In this document: positions 1 through 10,538 of the stretch, in pieces
Position numbering within the stretch: the first letter of the stretch is position 1
How the letters are laid out: each line of letters opens with the position of its first letter
From: Desulfuromonas sp. KJ2020
GTDB lineage: Bacteria > Desulfobacterota > Desulfuromonadia > Desulfuromonadales > SZUA-540
Length of the DNA: 64,000 nucleotides
Direction of reading: 5' to 3'
NCBI RefSeq assembly: GCF_024197615.1
Contig: NZ_JAKUKE010000001.1
Coordinates: 279,783 to 343,782, forward strand
Made by a program: the position numbers and the translations under genes
Notes under the pieces: generated by a model
Told to the model about the DNA's origin: nothing
What the model saw: only the letters and a program-made list of their open reading frames with translations
The model's database searches: none

Positions 1-897
1 GATGTCACGGGCATCGTTTTTGTCACTCCGTTTTTCGGTTCGGAAAAAGCTGAAAAAGCCGCCTCCCAGATCGGCATCCCCCTGTTGATCCGGGATATCG
101 GCGACATCCACCTGGAGATGCTGAAAAATCCCAAATACGGCTACGGGCGCAACATGAACCCCTGCATCGACTGCCATGCCATGATGTTCCGACTGGCGGG
201 GCGCATCATGAACGATGAAGGGTATGACTTCCTCTTTTCCGGTGAGGTGCTTGGGCAGCGCCCCATGAGCCAGAATCTCAGCGCTCTCAAAGCCGTGGCC
301 AACTATTCGGACTTCCCTAATCGCATCCTGCGGCCGTTGAGCGCCAAACTGCTGCCCATCACCCCCATGGAAGAACAGGGGCTGGTTGATCGTGAACGCC
401 TGCTGGATATTCAGGGACGCACCCGACGCCGACAGGAAGAACTGGCCCGCGAATGGAAACTGGTAGAATACCCCGGTTCGGGGGGGGGGTGTCTGCTGAC
501 GGAAAAATCCTTTGCCGGGCGCTTGAAAGACCTCTTCGCGTACAACCCGCAAGCCAGCGTCATCGACGTCGAATACCTCAAACTCGGGCGCCAGTACCGA
601 TTGTCGGACAGCGCCAAACTGACCCTCGGCCGGGACAAGGTCAGCAATGAGGCCTTGAAAAGCCTCCTTCGCCCGGAGGACATCCTCCTGCGCACGCTCA
701 ACTTTTCCGGCCCCCTTGGTGTCGTCACCGGCGACGCCTCTCCTGCCGATCTGACCACCGCCGCGGCCATTCTGGCGTCCTATGGCAAGGGTAAGGACGA
801 ACCGCGCCTGGAGGTGCTGCTGCGGCAGGGGGAGCAGAGCTGGACCGTCGAAGTGTCGCCTATGCCCCGGGAGCGGGTCGCCGATTACATTCTCTGA
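1..897 (+). CDS. PP-loop (ThiI/MnmA-like) tRNA-thiolation family protein, 5'-truncated
   Basis: The reading frame is open from the first base, so the N-terminus with the ATP-binding PP-loop lies outside the window. What remains (298 codons) has a CxxCH-type motif (NPCIDCHAMM) of the kind MnmA/ThiI-like adenine-nucleotide alpha-hydrolases use near the catalytic cysteine, then a GSGGGCLLT segment and an RLKDLF stretch typical of the Geobacter-type thiouridylase-like family. The last ~100 residues look like a small separate domain, possibly an RNA-binding NFACT-R-like module; this is inference. Expected role: sulfur transfer to a tRNA base, in the cytoplasm. The GGG codons sit in a run of ten G at 480-489. 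A strong terminator follows 26 bases after the stop. Confidence 0.6.
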   Translation, partial: DVTGIVFVTPFFGSEKAEKAASQIGIPLLIRDIGDIHLEMLKNPKYGYGRNMNPCIDCHAMMFRLAGRIMNDEGYDFLFSGEVLGQRPMSQNLSALKAVANYSDFPNRILRPLSAKLLPITPMEEQGLVDRERLLDIQGRTRRRQEELAREWKLVEYPGSGGGCLLTEKSFAGRLKDLFAYNPQASVIDVEYLKLGRQYRLSDSAKLTLGRDKVSNEALKSLLRPEDILLRTLNFSGPLGVVTGDASPADLTTAAAILASYGKGKDEPRLEVLLRQGEQSWTVEVSPMPRERVADYIL

Positions 898-922
898 TCC
901 GCCAGCCCTTTCTTATCAGCTC

Positions 923-960
923 AAAAAAAATCCCCCGGAATTGCTTCCGGGGGATTTTTT
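923..960 (+). terminator. Bidirectional intrinsic terminator
   Basis: A perfect 9-bp stem (CCCCCGGAA/TTCCGGGGG) with loop TTGC is flanked by eight A on one side and six T on the other, so it can stop transcription in both directions: the rightward tRNA-thiolation gene and leftward transcripts leaving the group II intron. Confidence 0.9.
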
Positions 961-1035
961 GGTTGTTCCAGTGCAGCTCAAAGAGCAGCGGTCAGTCGGG
1001 TAAGGAGCGGCCATTGCTGGCCGCCCCTCCCCTAA

Positions 1036-1069
1036 GAACGGAGCGTGCGAGTTTCCCCGCACTCCGCTC
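1036..1069 (-). ncRNA. Group II intron domain V
   Basis: This is the 34-nt catalytic hairpin of the intron. Its lower stem is GAGCGGAG/CTCCGTTC, with an upper stem closed by a GAAA-type turn (GCGGGGAAACTCGC), matching domain V in form and position just before domain VI. The maturase stop codon overlaps its first two bases. Confidence 0.9.
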
Positions 1070-2768
1070 AAGCCTTTATAAGTCCGGTCAATGACCGAAC
1101 CGGCTTCCTCACCCTTAAACCGGCAGCATGTAGCTGCGTATGGCAGGTGGGGTGCAGCAGTACCAAATTGGAGAGGTTGTCACTTCCCCCATCAATCCGC
1201 CGAACCAGATGGTGAATATCCCAATCTGTGTCTTTGGTGATGGGATGATGACAAACCAAGCATCGCTTGTCCTGCTCCGTCCAGAGTCCGTAGAGTTTCC
1301 GTCTAATCACATAGGAGTCTTTCCAGATCCGCTCGTGGCGTTTCTCAAAATAAATCTCCCACTCTGGGTCGTACGGATTCGCTTCAGACTGAACCTTAGT
1401 ATGCCGCTTGATGGGCGTGTCGTTAGCATAGATGAGTGAAAAATGATCCCCATTTTTGCTGACACTCTGGAAAACCCAGTTCCGGGTACCCACTGTTTTA
1501 AAGTATTTTTCTTTAATCCAGCGCTTTTGGCGTTTTGAATGTCGCCGACGGCACCATTTCCACAGGAGTTTCCAAGTACGGTAATCGACATAATTGTAGG
1601 TCTCCTTGGCAACCACATGTCGATGATAATTAGCCCAACCCTTTAATATGGGATTGAGTCGTTTTATCAAAATATCCGTGGGTACCGTTGGATTCCGCTT
1701 AATCACGTTCCGCACCTTGGCCAAGAGCGCCCGCATATTACCCCGACTCGGCTTGATCAGCATTTTGCCATTGTATTTGCGGATATTTTGGCCAAGAAAG
1801 TCAAACCCTTCAGAAATATTCGTTATTACCGTCTTTTCTGCTGACAGTTGCAGACCGCGCTCCAGCATAAAGGCTTCGACAATCGGCTTGATTTCTGTTT
1901 CCAACAACTCTTTCGAGATGCCGGTAATGATGAAATCATCTGCATAACGCACATAGTTAACCTTGGTCTTGTAGCTCTTCTTGGTGTTCTTCTGCCCGAA
2001 ATGTTCCTCAAGCACTCCTTCCAAACCATCAAGCGCAAGGTTAGACAATACCGGCGAGATAATACCTCCTTGCGGAGTACCGGCCTCTGTCGGATTGAAG
2101 CGGTTCGACTCCATGTAGCCCGCTTTCAGCCATTTCCTTAAAACCTGCTTGTCCATAGAAACATGTTCAAGCAACCAGTCGTGGCTGATGTTGTCGAAGC
2201 ATCCCTTGATATCTCCCTCCAAAACCCACTCGGCCGAGTTCTTGCGACTGAGATTGACAAAACATTGCTCAATTGCGTCGGCCGTGGAACGCTGTGGACG
2301 GAAGCCATAGCTGTTCCGGTCAGCGGTTGTTTCCGAGACCGGTTCGAGGGCCAGCAGGTAAAGCGCCTGCATGGCTCTGTCTGACATCGTCGGGATTCCG
2401 AGCGGACGACGCTTGCCGTTCGACTTCGGAATATAAATCCGACGTAGCGGTTTGGGACGATATCCTGTCCGTTTCAACCGCTCGATGGCTTTCCATTTGG
2501 AGTTAGGGGTACTCCACAACTCCCCATCTATACCGGGCGTTCTTTTGCCCCGGTTTTCGGTAACTCGTCTGACAGCCAATGCCCTAGCTGCAAACGAGCG
2601 GACCAGAAGACGCTGTAGCTGTTTAACACGTCTCCATTGACCCTCTTTGGTCGCCTGCGCGATCCTGACCTGTAGCCCTCTCACCTTCCTTTGCACCCGA
2701 TACCAATCGATGGCATGCCAGTGTTCCGGAAAATGGAAGGACGCAGGCCCCTGTTTTTCGGTGCTCAT
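1068..2768 (-). CDS. ltrA: Group II intron reverse transcriptase/maturase (LtrA type)
   Basis: 566 aa, the usual length for an intron-encoded protein. In order: an N-terminal RT-0 region, reverse transcriptase with [10 protein letters not shown] (~153-162), DIKGCFD (~186-192), [11 protein letters not shown] (~229-239) and the catalytic YADD box (275-278), maturase/X domain with [10 protein letters not shown], and a C-terminal HNH endonuclease (CLVC...DIHHL...[10 protein letters not shown]). It splices its host intron and copies it into new DNA sites. All catalytic residues are present, so it looks active. The start at 2768 has a good ribosome site (AGGAGG, 8 bases upstream). The stop codon (1068-1070) touches domain V, leaving almost no domain IV tail. 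Confidence 0.95.
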   Translation of the reverse strand: MSTEKQGPASFHFPEHWHAIDWYRVQRKVRGLQVRIAQATKEGQWRRVKQLQRLLVRSFAARALAVRRVTENRGKRTPGIDGELWSTPNSKWKAIERLKRTGYRPKPLRRIYIPKSNGKRRPLGIPTMSDRAMQALYLLALEPVSETTADRNSYGFRPQRSTADAIEQCFVNLSRKNSAEWVLEGDIKGCFDNISHDWLLEHVSMDKQVLRKWLKAGYMESNRFNPTEAGTPQGGIISPVLSNLALDGLEGVLEEHFGQKNTKKSYKTKVNYVRYADDFIITGISKELLETEIKPIVEAFMLERGLQLSAEKTVITNISEGFDFLGQNIRKYNGKMLIKPSRGNMRALLAKVRNVIKRNPTVPTDILIKRLNPILKGWANYHRHVVAKETYNYVDYRTWKLLWKWCRRRHSKRQKRWIKEKYFKTVGTRNWVFQSVSKNGDHFSLIYANDTPIKRHTKVQSEANPYDPEWEIYFEKRHERIWKDSYVIRRKLYGLWTEQDKRCLVCHHPITKDTDWDIHHLVRRIDGGSDNLSNLVLLHPTCHTQLHAAGLRVRKPVRSLTGLIKA

Positions 2769-3838
2769 CTTGCTGTCCTCCTGTGTTGGAACACCTAGGG
2801 GACAAAAGACGCACCTCTCCCCCGAAGGGAAAATGTGTTTCTTTTTCCCTTCGGAGTTCTGATTGTGGACTGGGTTTATGCCCGTCCGTTTTTAGAGAGC
2901 TTTACACGTGTTCACACGCATAAAGACCCGCCGGAAGTCTGCACCCTTTCGGGTCGGAGCAATGGCTCCTATCCCGACCATTACAGTCAGGCATTCGCTT
3001 TCTCCGGCATCCTTTACCCGCACTCCCAACAGCTCGCCTCACGGCTCACCTGCCCAGTGGGCGGAAATACGGGCTTACCGAGTTCCAATCCTTGCACACG
3101 AATGGGTTAGGTTCTGCCTTTTCACCGGTGACAATTTTGCCGACGCCGCCCCAGATGGAAGAGGACGGTCCTGTCACATACCTTTTGGTTAGAGCCTATC
3201 AGCGACATTTGGCTCTGTGCGGTTGACGGTGTTTATCAGCAGTTCACATGTGTTAACCATACCATCCAGCCTAGTCCCTCAACGACCGTGTCGCTGGCAG
3301 TATCATTCTGTCATCTCACGATGATCAAAATCCGCAGATACGGGGGTACATTGTCAGGGAGCTTCGCACCTCACCGTTACCAGTGACGCACTACCCCTAG
3401 GCTACAGTTGGTCGGACAACTGGTCTCACTACCAAAAATATTTTTATTTTTTGGTCGAGACAATGCAAGGATTGGCTTACGCCGGCAGGCTTAGCAGCCG
3501 CTAGCATAATGATCCTGGATATCCCCGTTACTGCTTTATAAGAAGCAGCAACAGAAATTCCTTCTTTGAGAGGATGCCTTCGGGATGTTTTCCGAAAGAC
3601 ATTCATTGATTGATAGACGCGTTTGGTCAAAGAGCATTTTGGCCGTAGGAATCTATCACTTGTGAAGTGGTGGGCAGCTTGTCGTTTCGCGCAATTACCC
3701 AATCTTCTTGATGGCAGCAAGATTTTCTTGCAACCTTTGAAAGGGTTCTTCCGAGAGCTGATTAACTCTAGTTCAACCAGCACACTAAGCTACCCCTCTC
3801 ATTGAGGGATATTGGACTATTATCCAATACCTGTGCAT

Positions 3839-3876
3839 CTTGTATGTATAATCCCGTAGGGATGTATATATGCAAG
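3839..3876. repeat. Long imperfect inverted repeat
   Basis: Arms CTTGTATGTATAATCCC and GGGATGTATATATGCAAG are separated by three bases. The two mismatches would be G-U pairs in RNA and there is a single one-base bulge, so the RNA could form a ~17-bp hairpin. It lacks a T-tract. It could be a transposon end or a transcript-stabilising hairpin. Confidence 0.5.
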
Positions 3877-3976
3877 ACGAGTTTCCAGGTCCGGACAATA
3901 AGCCCGGACACCGGGATTTTATGCTAATTTTAAAGGTTTTTCAGGGCTTACGAAGAAGTCCTGCTGCGTAGCATTT

Positions 3977-4001
3977 GCGAGGGGGACAAAGCCCCCCTCG
4001 C
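3977..4001 (-). other. GC-rich hairpin downstream of groEL
   Basis: GCGAGGGGG and CCCCCTCGC form a 9-bp perfect stem 50 bases beyond the groEL stop. No T-run follows, so it is more likely a 3'-end-protecting hairpin or a weak terminator than a classical one. Confidence 0.4.
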
Positions 4002-4051
4002 TACTAGCGTGGTACCTTTTAGGCTAGCTACCTACGCGACTCTCGTCGCAC

Positions 4052-5695
<1,644 letters not shown>

Positions 5696-5727
5696 CTATA
5701 TCCTCCTTGTCAGATTTGATATACGGA

Positions 5728-6018
5728 TTACTTTTCAACGACGCCGAGAATGTCATCCTCGCGCATCATCAAAAATTCTTTGCCTTCAATCTTGATTTCG
5801 GTACCGGCGTACTTGCCGAACAGCACCTTGTCGCCCACCTTGACGTCCATGCCAAGCACCTTGCCGTCCTCGGTCACCTTGCCTTTGCCGGCGGCAACAA
5901 CAACACCCTGCTGGGGCTTTTCTTTAGCGGAGTCGGGGATGATGAGCCCCCCGGCGGTCATGGTCTCTTCTTCCACTCTTTCCACAATGATACGGTCGTG
6001 CAGCGGTCTGATGTTCAT
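5728..6018 (-). CDS. groS: 10-kDa chaperonin GroES
   Basis: 96 aa with the family signature [18 protein letters not shown] at the start, the mobile loop around [11 protein letters not shown], and [16 protein letters not shown] near the end. It caps the GroEL ring. It is the first gene of the operon, with an AGGAG ribosome site, and lies about 75 bases downstream of the CIRCE operator. Confidence 0.98.
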   Translation of the reverse strand: MNIRPLHDRIIVERVEEETMTAGGLIIPDSAKEKPQQGVVVAAGKGKVTEDGKVLGMDVKVGDKVLFGKYAGTEIKIEGKEFLMMREDDILGVVEK

Positions 6019-6091
6019 GTTTCTGCTCCTTTCTTCTCACTCTAAAATGAAATCAGGGATAGACTCCCAAGGCCTTTCGCCAGCGCTGTTG

Positions 6092-6118
6092 TTAGCACTC
6101 ATTCACAGGGAGTGCTAA
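6092..6118 (-). promoter_or_regulatory. CIRCE operator (HrcA binding site)
   Basis: TTAGCACTC, nine spacer bases, GAGTGCTAA: a perfect match to the CIRCE consensus. It lies just downstream of the groES -10 box, where bound HrcA would block transcription. hrcA itself is not in the window. Confidence 0.97.
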
Positions 6119-6129
6119 CAACAGCGCTA

Positions 6130-6157
6130 AATATAATCAGCTCAGATAGAATGTCAA
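6130..6157 (-). promoter_or_regulatory. Sigma-70 promoter of groES-groEL
   Basis: Minus strand: TTGACA (6157-6152), 16 bases, TATATT (6135-6130). The CIRCE element starts 11 bases further on, i.e. at the transcription start region. Confidence 0.8.
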
Positions 6158-6294
6158 GGGGTTTCTGGAGAAAATTCTCAACCGTCCAGTCCAGCCCCGC
6201 CATTTGCCTGAACCGGGGCGACCGTTGGCGCGAACGGCTTGACAGCGCCCCGGCGGATATGCTAATGAGTCGCCAGATTAACCGAACAATTCAA

Positions 6295-6373
6295 GGGCCT
6301 CCTGTGACTGGCGAAAGGTGGGATACCACCGGGGAGCAGGATATCAAGGCCCGGTCAGCCGTTCGCCTGGGCT
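6295..6373 (+). ncRNA. ZTP (pfl motif) riboswitch aptamer
   Basis: The hallmarks of the ZTP/ZMP aptamer are all present: the TGACTGGCG internal-loop strand (6305-6313), a short stem ending in CCACCGGGGAG (6326-6336), and the separate 3' part CCGTTCGCCTGGGC (6359-6372) whose CGCCTGGGC forms the pseudoknot. The outer stem is GGGCCT/AGGCCC (6295-6300 with 6347-6352), continued by CCTG/CAGG. It senses ZTP/ZMP, a sign of low 10-formyl-tetrahydrofolate. The downstream gene is a class V aminotransferase. Confidence 0.85.
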
Positions 6374-6408
6374 CCCCATCATCACTGGAGCCAGGCGTTT
6401 TTTATTTT
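6364..6408 (+). terminator. Riboswitch-controlled terminator
   Basis: CGCCTGGGCTCC pairs with GGAGCCAGGCG (one bulged G), followed by TTTTTTATTTT. The left arm is the same CGCCTGGGC used in the riboswitch pseudoknot, so aptamer folding and terminator exclude each other: ligand binding should turn the gene on. Confidence 0.85.
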
Positions 6409-6435
6409 GTCCCTACGAGTAAGGAGACCTCGACG

Positions 6436-7512
6436 ATGGGCAAGAAACTTTACATCCCCGGACCGGTAGAAGTCAGTCGCGACGTCATGGAGGCCATGTG
6501 CGCCCCCATGATCGGGCACCGTATGAAAGAATACGCTGTCCTGCATCAGCGGGTGACCCGGGCCCTCAAGACGCTTCTCAATACCAGCGATCCCGTCTTT
6601 CTCAGCACCTCCAGCGCCTTCGGGGTCATGGAAGGGGCTGTACGCAATCTGGTGCAGAAGCGCTGCGCGAACTTCGCCAATGGCGCCTTCAGCGCCAAAT
6701 GGCACGACGTCACCCGCCGCTGCGGGCTCGAAGCCGATCTGTTCAGCGCCGAATGGGGGCAGCCCATCACGCCGGAAATGGTCGACAGCGCCCTGGCCAG
6801 CGGCAAGTACGACGCCATGACCGTCGTTCACAACGAGACCTCCACCGGCGTCATGTCTCCTCTGGCCGAGATCGCCGAAGTCATGAAGAAATATCCCGAG
6901 GTCTCCTTTATTGTCGACACCGTCTCCTCCATGAGCGCCGTCCCGCTCGACCTGGCCGCCCTGCAGACCGACGTCTGTCTGGCCGGCGTGCAGAAGGCTT
7001 TCGGCCTGCCGCCGGGGCTGGCCGTCTTCGCCGTATCGCGCCGGGCTCTCGACAAGGCGAAGACGACGCCCGATCGCGGCTACTACTTCGACTTCGAAGA
7101 GTTCGAGCAGAATGATCTCAAGGACAACACCCCCAGCACGCCCTGCATCAGCCTCATCTACGCCCTCGACCACCAGCTCGCCAAAATGATGGCGGAAGGG
7201 CTCGACAACCGTTACGCCCGCCACCGGCAGATGGCTGAGATGACCCGCCAGTGGATCCAGGCGCAGGGATTCGGTCTCTTCGCCGCCGAGGGCTACCGTT
7301 CCATGACCCTGACTGCCGGGCAAAACGACCAGCGCACCGATCTGGAAAAGTTGAAGAAGCTGGCCAGCGAGCGGGGCTACGCCATTGACAACGGCTACGG
7401 CAAAATCAAGAACAAGACCTTCCGCATTCCACACATGGCCGACTTCACCCCGGCCGATCTGGAGGAATTATTCACCCTGCTGGAGGAGCTTCTACCTGAG
7501 GCCCGAGGCTGA
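6436..7512 (+). CDS. Class V aminotransferase (alanine-glyoxylate/serine-pyruvate type)
   Basis: 358 aa. The start at ATG 6436 is chosen because AAGGAG lies at 6421-6426 and the frame further upstream runs through the riboswitch. It begins KKLYIPGPVEVS as in this family. The PLP lysine is K187 (AGVQKAFG) and the aspartate for the PLP ring nitrogen is D161 (VDTVSS). It is a cytoplasmic PLP enzyme moving amino groups among alanine, serine and glyoxylate/pyruvate or, as an alternative, phosphoserine-type substrates. ZTP-riboswitch control links it to glycine/serine and one-carbon supply. It is a single-gene transcript closed by its own terminator at 7533-7572. Confidence 0.88.
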   Translation: MGKKLYIPGPVEVSRDVMEAMCAPMIGHRMKEYAVLHQRVTRALKTLLNTSDPVFLSTSSAFGVMEGAVRNLVQKRCANFANGAFSAKWHDVTRRCGLEADLFSAEWGQPITPEMVDSALASGKYDAMTVVHNETSTGVMSPLAEIAEVMKKYPEVSFIVDTVSSMSAVPLDLAALQTDVCLAGVQKAFGLPPGLAVFAVSRRALDKAKTTPDRGYYFDFEEFEQNDLKDNTPSTPCISLIYALDHQLAKMMAEGLDNRYARHRQMAEMTRQWIQAQGFGLFAAEGYRSMTLTAGQNDQRTDLEKLKKLASERGYAIDNGYGKIKNKTFRIPHMADFTPADLEELFTLLEELLPEARG

Positions 7513-7532
7513 GAGTAGCCCGCGACATCACA

Positions 7533-7572
7533 ACGCCCCTCAGGAATCGTCTTTCCTGCGGGGCGTTTTTTT
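7533..7572 (+). terminator. Intrinsic terminator of the aminotransferase gene
   Basis: ACGCCCCTCAGGAA pairs with TTCCTGCGGGGCGT (one internal mismatch), followed by seven T. Confidence 0.88.
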
Positions 7573-7665
7573 CAAGGTCAGTTGCCACCGGAGCCGGTGA
7601 GACGGCCAGAAGGGTGTATAATTAAAAGTAAGAGATTCGCTGCCCTTCGTGCCAGGGAGGCCACT

Positions 7666-8340
7666 ATGCGATACGCCAGCAGACCCACCCGCCCTCTGAA
7701 GCTTACGCGCGCCCTGACTCTACTGTTGAGTGTTCTGGCCGCCCTCACACTCAGCGGCTGCCTCAAACAGATTGACGGTACGGCGCAGACTCACAACGTA
7801 TCCCTCGAAGCAAAACAACTGGAAACCTACGGTCTCGCCGTCATCACCCCCACCTCCGTCACCGGCCAGGAAGAAGACCGGCAGAGCGTGGCGCTGATCT
7901 TTGCCCTGGCTCTGGAGAAACACCGCCCCGACATCCCCCTGTCCACCCTGTCGGAAACCATCGGCCACATCAACCGCAATGGCATGGCCACGGAATACCG
8001 CAGCATGTTCGAAGAGTATCACTTTACCGGTATATTCAAGCAGGATGCGCTGATGAAGGTGGGTGAGATGACCGGACACCGTTATCTGGCCCAGCTCAAA
8101 CTGGCCAATTTCTCCCAGAACAGCCAGAGCCGGCTCAGCTTCTTTGGTCTGCGCCTCTTCCAGACCAAGTCGGGCAACGTCCGCCTTTTTCTCTCCGTCT
8201 GGGACAGTTGGGATGGCAGCATCGTCTGGGAAGGAATGGACGAGGTGAATTTCGCCTATGACACCTTTCAGGAGAAACCCATCACCTTCCGGCAGGTCGT
8301 ACGTGAGGCCTCAACCCGCCTGGTGAGTCGACTGCCCTGA
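7666..8340 (+). CDS. Hypothetical outer-membrane-type lipoprotein
   Basis: 224 aa. The start ATG 7666 has an AGGGAGG ribosome site; the frame is open further upstream but without a good start. A basic N-terminus and hydrophobic run end in the lipobox LSGC with C32 as the lipidated residue. The mature part (~190 aa) has no motif I can name. It contains VAVITP-like and LAQLKLANF strands and a WDGSIVWEG stretch, which resemble periplasmic assembly lipoproteins of the YajG/CsgG-like kind, but this is a weak resemblance. It converges on uvrD with only two bases between the stop codons. Confidence 0.7.
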   Translation: MRYASRPTRPLKLTRALTLLLSVLAALTLSGCLKQIDGTAQTHNVSLEAKQLETYGLAVITPTSVTGQEEDRQSVALIFALALEKHRPDIPLSTLSETIGHINRNGMATEYRSMFEEYHFTGIFKQDALMKVGEMTGHRYLAQLKLANFSQNSQSRLSFFGLRLFQTKSGNVRLFLSVWDSWDGSIVWEGMDEVNFAYDTFQEKPITFRQVVREASTRLVSRLP

Positions 8341-8342
8341 CT

Positions 8343-10538
8343 TTAGGCCGGCTCCAGTCCGGCAAACTTAAGCAGGAGCTTTTTGGGGCCCACCGTATTG
8401 AAATAGACGATGACCTTCTGGTTGTCGCCGCTCCCTTCCAGGCGCCGTACCGTGCCGACGCCAAATTTGACATGACGGACGCGAATGCCGATACGCAAGC
8501 CCTCTTCGGCCTCGGGAACGACACGTACTTCCTCTTCGAAGAAATCCTCATCCTCGTCGGCGAAGGGAGCCGGCTCCATCTGCTCGAAGATGGAAGCCAG
8601 GTTGTGCTGCGCCGGCTTTTTCAGGGACGGCGTCTCGCTGCCGGCCAGCAGCGAAGCGGGTATCTCTTCCAGAAAGCGGCTGGGGGGATTGAACTGAAAA
8701 CTGCCGTAAACCCGGCGACGCCGGGCCTGGGTCAGATAGAGCTTCTCCATGGCCCGGGTCATCCCCACATAACAGAGACGGCGCTCCTCCTCGACGTCGC
8801 CGTCATCGGCCCCCACACGGGCATGGGGGAAGAGGCCCTCTTCCATGCCCGTCATGAAGACGATGGGAAACTCCAACCCTTTGGCAGCGTGCAGGGTCAT
8901 GAGGGTGACGCGGTCGAGGCTGGGATCGTAGGAGTCGAGATCGGTGATGAGAGAAACCTGCTCCAGGTAATCCTGCAGAGTCCCTTCCGAGCCGTAATGT
9001 TCCTCCATGCCGGCCAGCAGCTGCTCCAGATTTTCCAGCCGGCCCCGCGCCTCTTCCGTGCGCTCGTCGCGCAGCATCGGCCCATAGCCACTGTCATCGA
9101 TAAGCGCCGCCGTCAGGGCGGGATAAGGCATGTGCTCCAGGCGGGCACGGTAATCGTCCATGAGGGCCACGAACTCGCCGACCTTCTTGGCAGCGGCGCC
9201 CCGGATCGCACCATGATCCAAAGCCGCCAGGCAAGCGGGCAGAAAGCCGCCGGCCTCTTCTTCATACTGGCCGATCCGCTCCACGGTGGCGGCGCCGATG
9301 CCCCGCGTCGGCACGTTGATAATGCGCCGGGCCGAGACCGAGTCGGCCGGATTGACGAGTACCCGCAAATAGGCCAGGACGTCTTTAATCTCCATGCGGC
9401 TGTAGAATTTCAGGCCGCCGAACATGACGTAGGGCAGCCCCTGGCCGCGCAGGGCTTCTTCCAGAACACGGGACTGCACATTGGTGCGGTAGAAGACGGC
9501 GATGTCCCGCAGGGGACGGCCGGATTTCTTCAGGCGGGCGATTTCTCCGGCGACATAGCGGGCTTCTTCCAGGTCATCGGCCAGGGCCTCCAGGGTGATC
9601 TTCTCCCCCTCCGGATTTTCCGTCCACAGGGTCTTGCCTTTGCGGCCGAGATTGCGGGCGACCACATGACCGGCCGCCTCCAGGACGGTGGTAGTGGAAC
9701 GGTAATTCTGCTCCAGGCGGATGACCTGGGTGCCGGGAAAGTCCCGGTCGAAACCGAGGATATTGCTGATCTCGGCCCCCCGCCAGGCATAAATGGACTG
9801 GTCGTCGTCACCAACCACGCACAGGTTGCCGTAGCCCGAAGCCAGCAGCTTCACCAGCCGGTACTGGACCTGATTGGTGTCCTGGAACTCATCCACCAGG
9901 ATGTAGCGGAACCGGCGACGGTAGCGGTCGAGCACCTCGGGATGCTTCTCAAACAGGGCGATGGTGTAGAGGATGAGATCGCCGAAGTCCAGCGCGTTGG
10001 CCTGCTGCATCTTCCGCTGATAGAGGTCATAAACCCGGATCAGGGCCTCGTCGGGCGAATCCTGCCCCTCCAGCTCGGCCGGGAAAAGCCCCCGATTCTT
10101 GCACTGATCGATGAAGGTGGCGGCGGCGCGTTCCTTGGCCACCTTTTCGGGGACGTGCAGCTCCTTAAGGATGTCCTTGAGCAGGCGCAGCTGATCCTGA
10201 TCATCGTAGATGGTGAAGTTGGTGGTAAACCCCAGGGCACCGATTTCACGCCGCAGGATGCGCACACAGGTAGCATGAAAGGTGGCGACCCAGGGAAGTT
10301 CCTCCTGCCCGAGCAGGCGCTCCAGACGCTCCTTCATTTCGGCAGCAGCCTTGTTGGTGAAGGTGACGGCGAGAATTTCCCAGGGGGCGACTTTCTGATG
10401 ATGCAGTAGATAGGCGATACGATGAATGAGGGTGCGCGTCTTGCCCGAGCCGGCCCCGGCCAGGATGAGCAGAGGACCCTCGGTCTGTTCCACCGCCTGC
10501 CGCTGCGGCGCATTGAGCCCGGCCAGCAGATCAATCAT
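8343..10538 (-). CDS. uvrD: ATP-dependent 3'-5' DNA helicase UvrD/PcrA
   Basis: 731 aa, superfamily 1 helicase. Walker A AGSGKT with K33, motif II VDEFQDTN, motif III DDDQSIYAWRGA, motif IV LEQNYRST and motif V LMTLHAAKGLEFP are all present. The C-terminal ~45 residues (VRHVKFGVGTV...VYFNTVGPKKLLL) form the Tudor-like PcrA tail that contacts RNA polymerase, so the protein is closer to PcrA. It acts in excision and mismatch repair and in clearing stalled polymerase. It is the last gene of a leftward operon; its start overlaps the end of the ClC gene by 8 bases. Confidence 0.96.
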   Translation of the reverse strand: MIDLLAGLNAPQRQAVEQTEGPLLILAGAGSGKTRTLIHRIAYLLHHQKVAPWEILAVTFTNKAAAEMKERLERLLGQEELPWVATFHATCVRILRREIGALGFTTNFTIYDDQDQLRLLKDILKELHVPEKVAKERAAATFIDQCKNRGLFPAELEGQDSPDEALIRVYDLYQRKMQQANALDFGDLILYTIALFEKHPEVLDRYRRRFRYILVDEFQDTNQVQYRLVKLLASGYGNLCVVGDDDQSIYAWRGAEISNILGFDRDFPGTQVIRLEQNYRSTTTVLEAAGHVVARNLGRKGKTLWTENPEGEKITLEALADDLEEARYVAGEIARLKKSGRPLRDIAVFYRTNVQSRVLEEALRGQGLPYVMFGGLKFYSRMEIKDVLAYLRVLVNPADSVSARRIINVPTRGIGAATVERIGQYEEEAGGFLPACLAALDHGAIRGAAAKKVGEFVALMDDYRARLEHMPYPALTAALIDDSGYGPMLRDERTEEARGRLENLEQLLAGMEEHYGSEGTLQDYLEQVSLITDLDSYDPSLDRVTLMTLHAAKGLEFPIVFMTGMEEGLFPHARVGADDGDVEEERRLCYVGMTRAMEKLYLTQARRRRVYGSFQFNPPSRFLEEIPASLLAGSETPSLKKPAQHNLASIFEQMEPAPFADEDEDFFEEEVRVVPEAEEGLRIGIRVRHVKFGVGTVRRLEGSGDNQKVIVYFNTVGPKKLLLKFAGLEPA

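Larger units (their letters stand above)
995..3391 (-). mobile_element. Group II intron (complete, leftward)
   Basis: Read on the minus strand the element starts with GTGCG at 3391, carries a ~620-nt structured RNA leader (domains I-III), the maturase gene, and then a textbook domain V at 1069-1036 (GAGCGGAGTGCGGGG, GAAA-type turn, then CGCACGCTCCGTTC). Domain VI follows (stem GGGGCGGCC/GGCCGCTCC, branch-point A in CTCCTTACCC), and the predicted 3' end is CCCGAC at 995. Length ~2.4 kb is normal. The exact ends are inferred from the GUGCG start and the CCCGAC end and could be off by a few bases. The flanking sequence (3392-4050) is a low-GC stretch without a recognisable gene, so no interrupted host gene was identified. 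Confidence 0.85.
3392..4051. other. Low-GC stretch without recognised genes
   Basis: About 660 bases between the intron and groEL. Base composition is clearly more AT-rich than the surroundings, and no open frame here resembles a known protein; a 128-codon leftward frame (3397-3783) shows no family hallmark. The region holds a small dyad at 3811-3828 (ATTGGA/TCCAAT), a long imperfect hairpin at 3839-3876 and a GC hairpin at 3977-4001. It may be the worn remains of a mobile element into which the intron inserted; this is inference only. Confidence 0.4.

Noticed and set aside
3397..3783. Leftward 128-codon frame next to the intron, considered as an interrupted host gene or transposase
   Set aside because: Composition and residues look random, no motif was recognised, and the frame does not continue into the 3' exon in a meaningful way.
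6112..6435. Upstream extension of the aminotransferase frame
   Set aside because: It runs through the CIRCE/promoter region and the ZTP riboswitch and terminator; the family start and the AAGGAG site are at 6421-6436.
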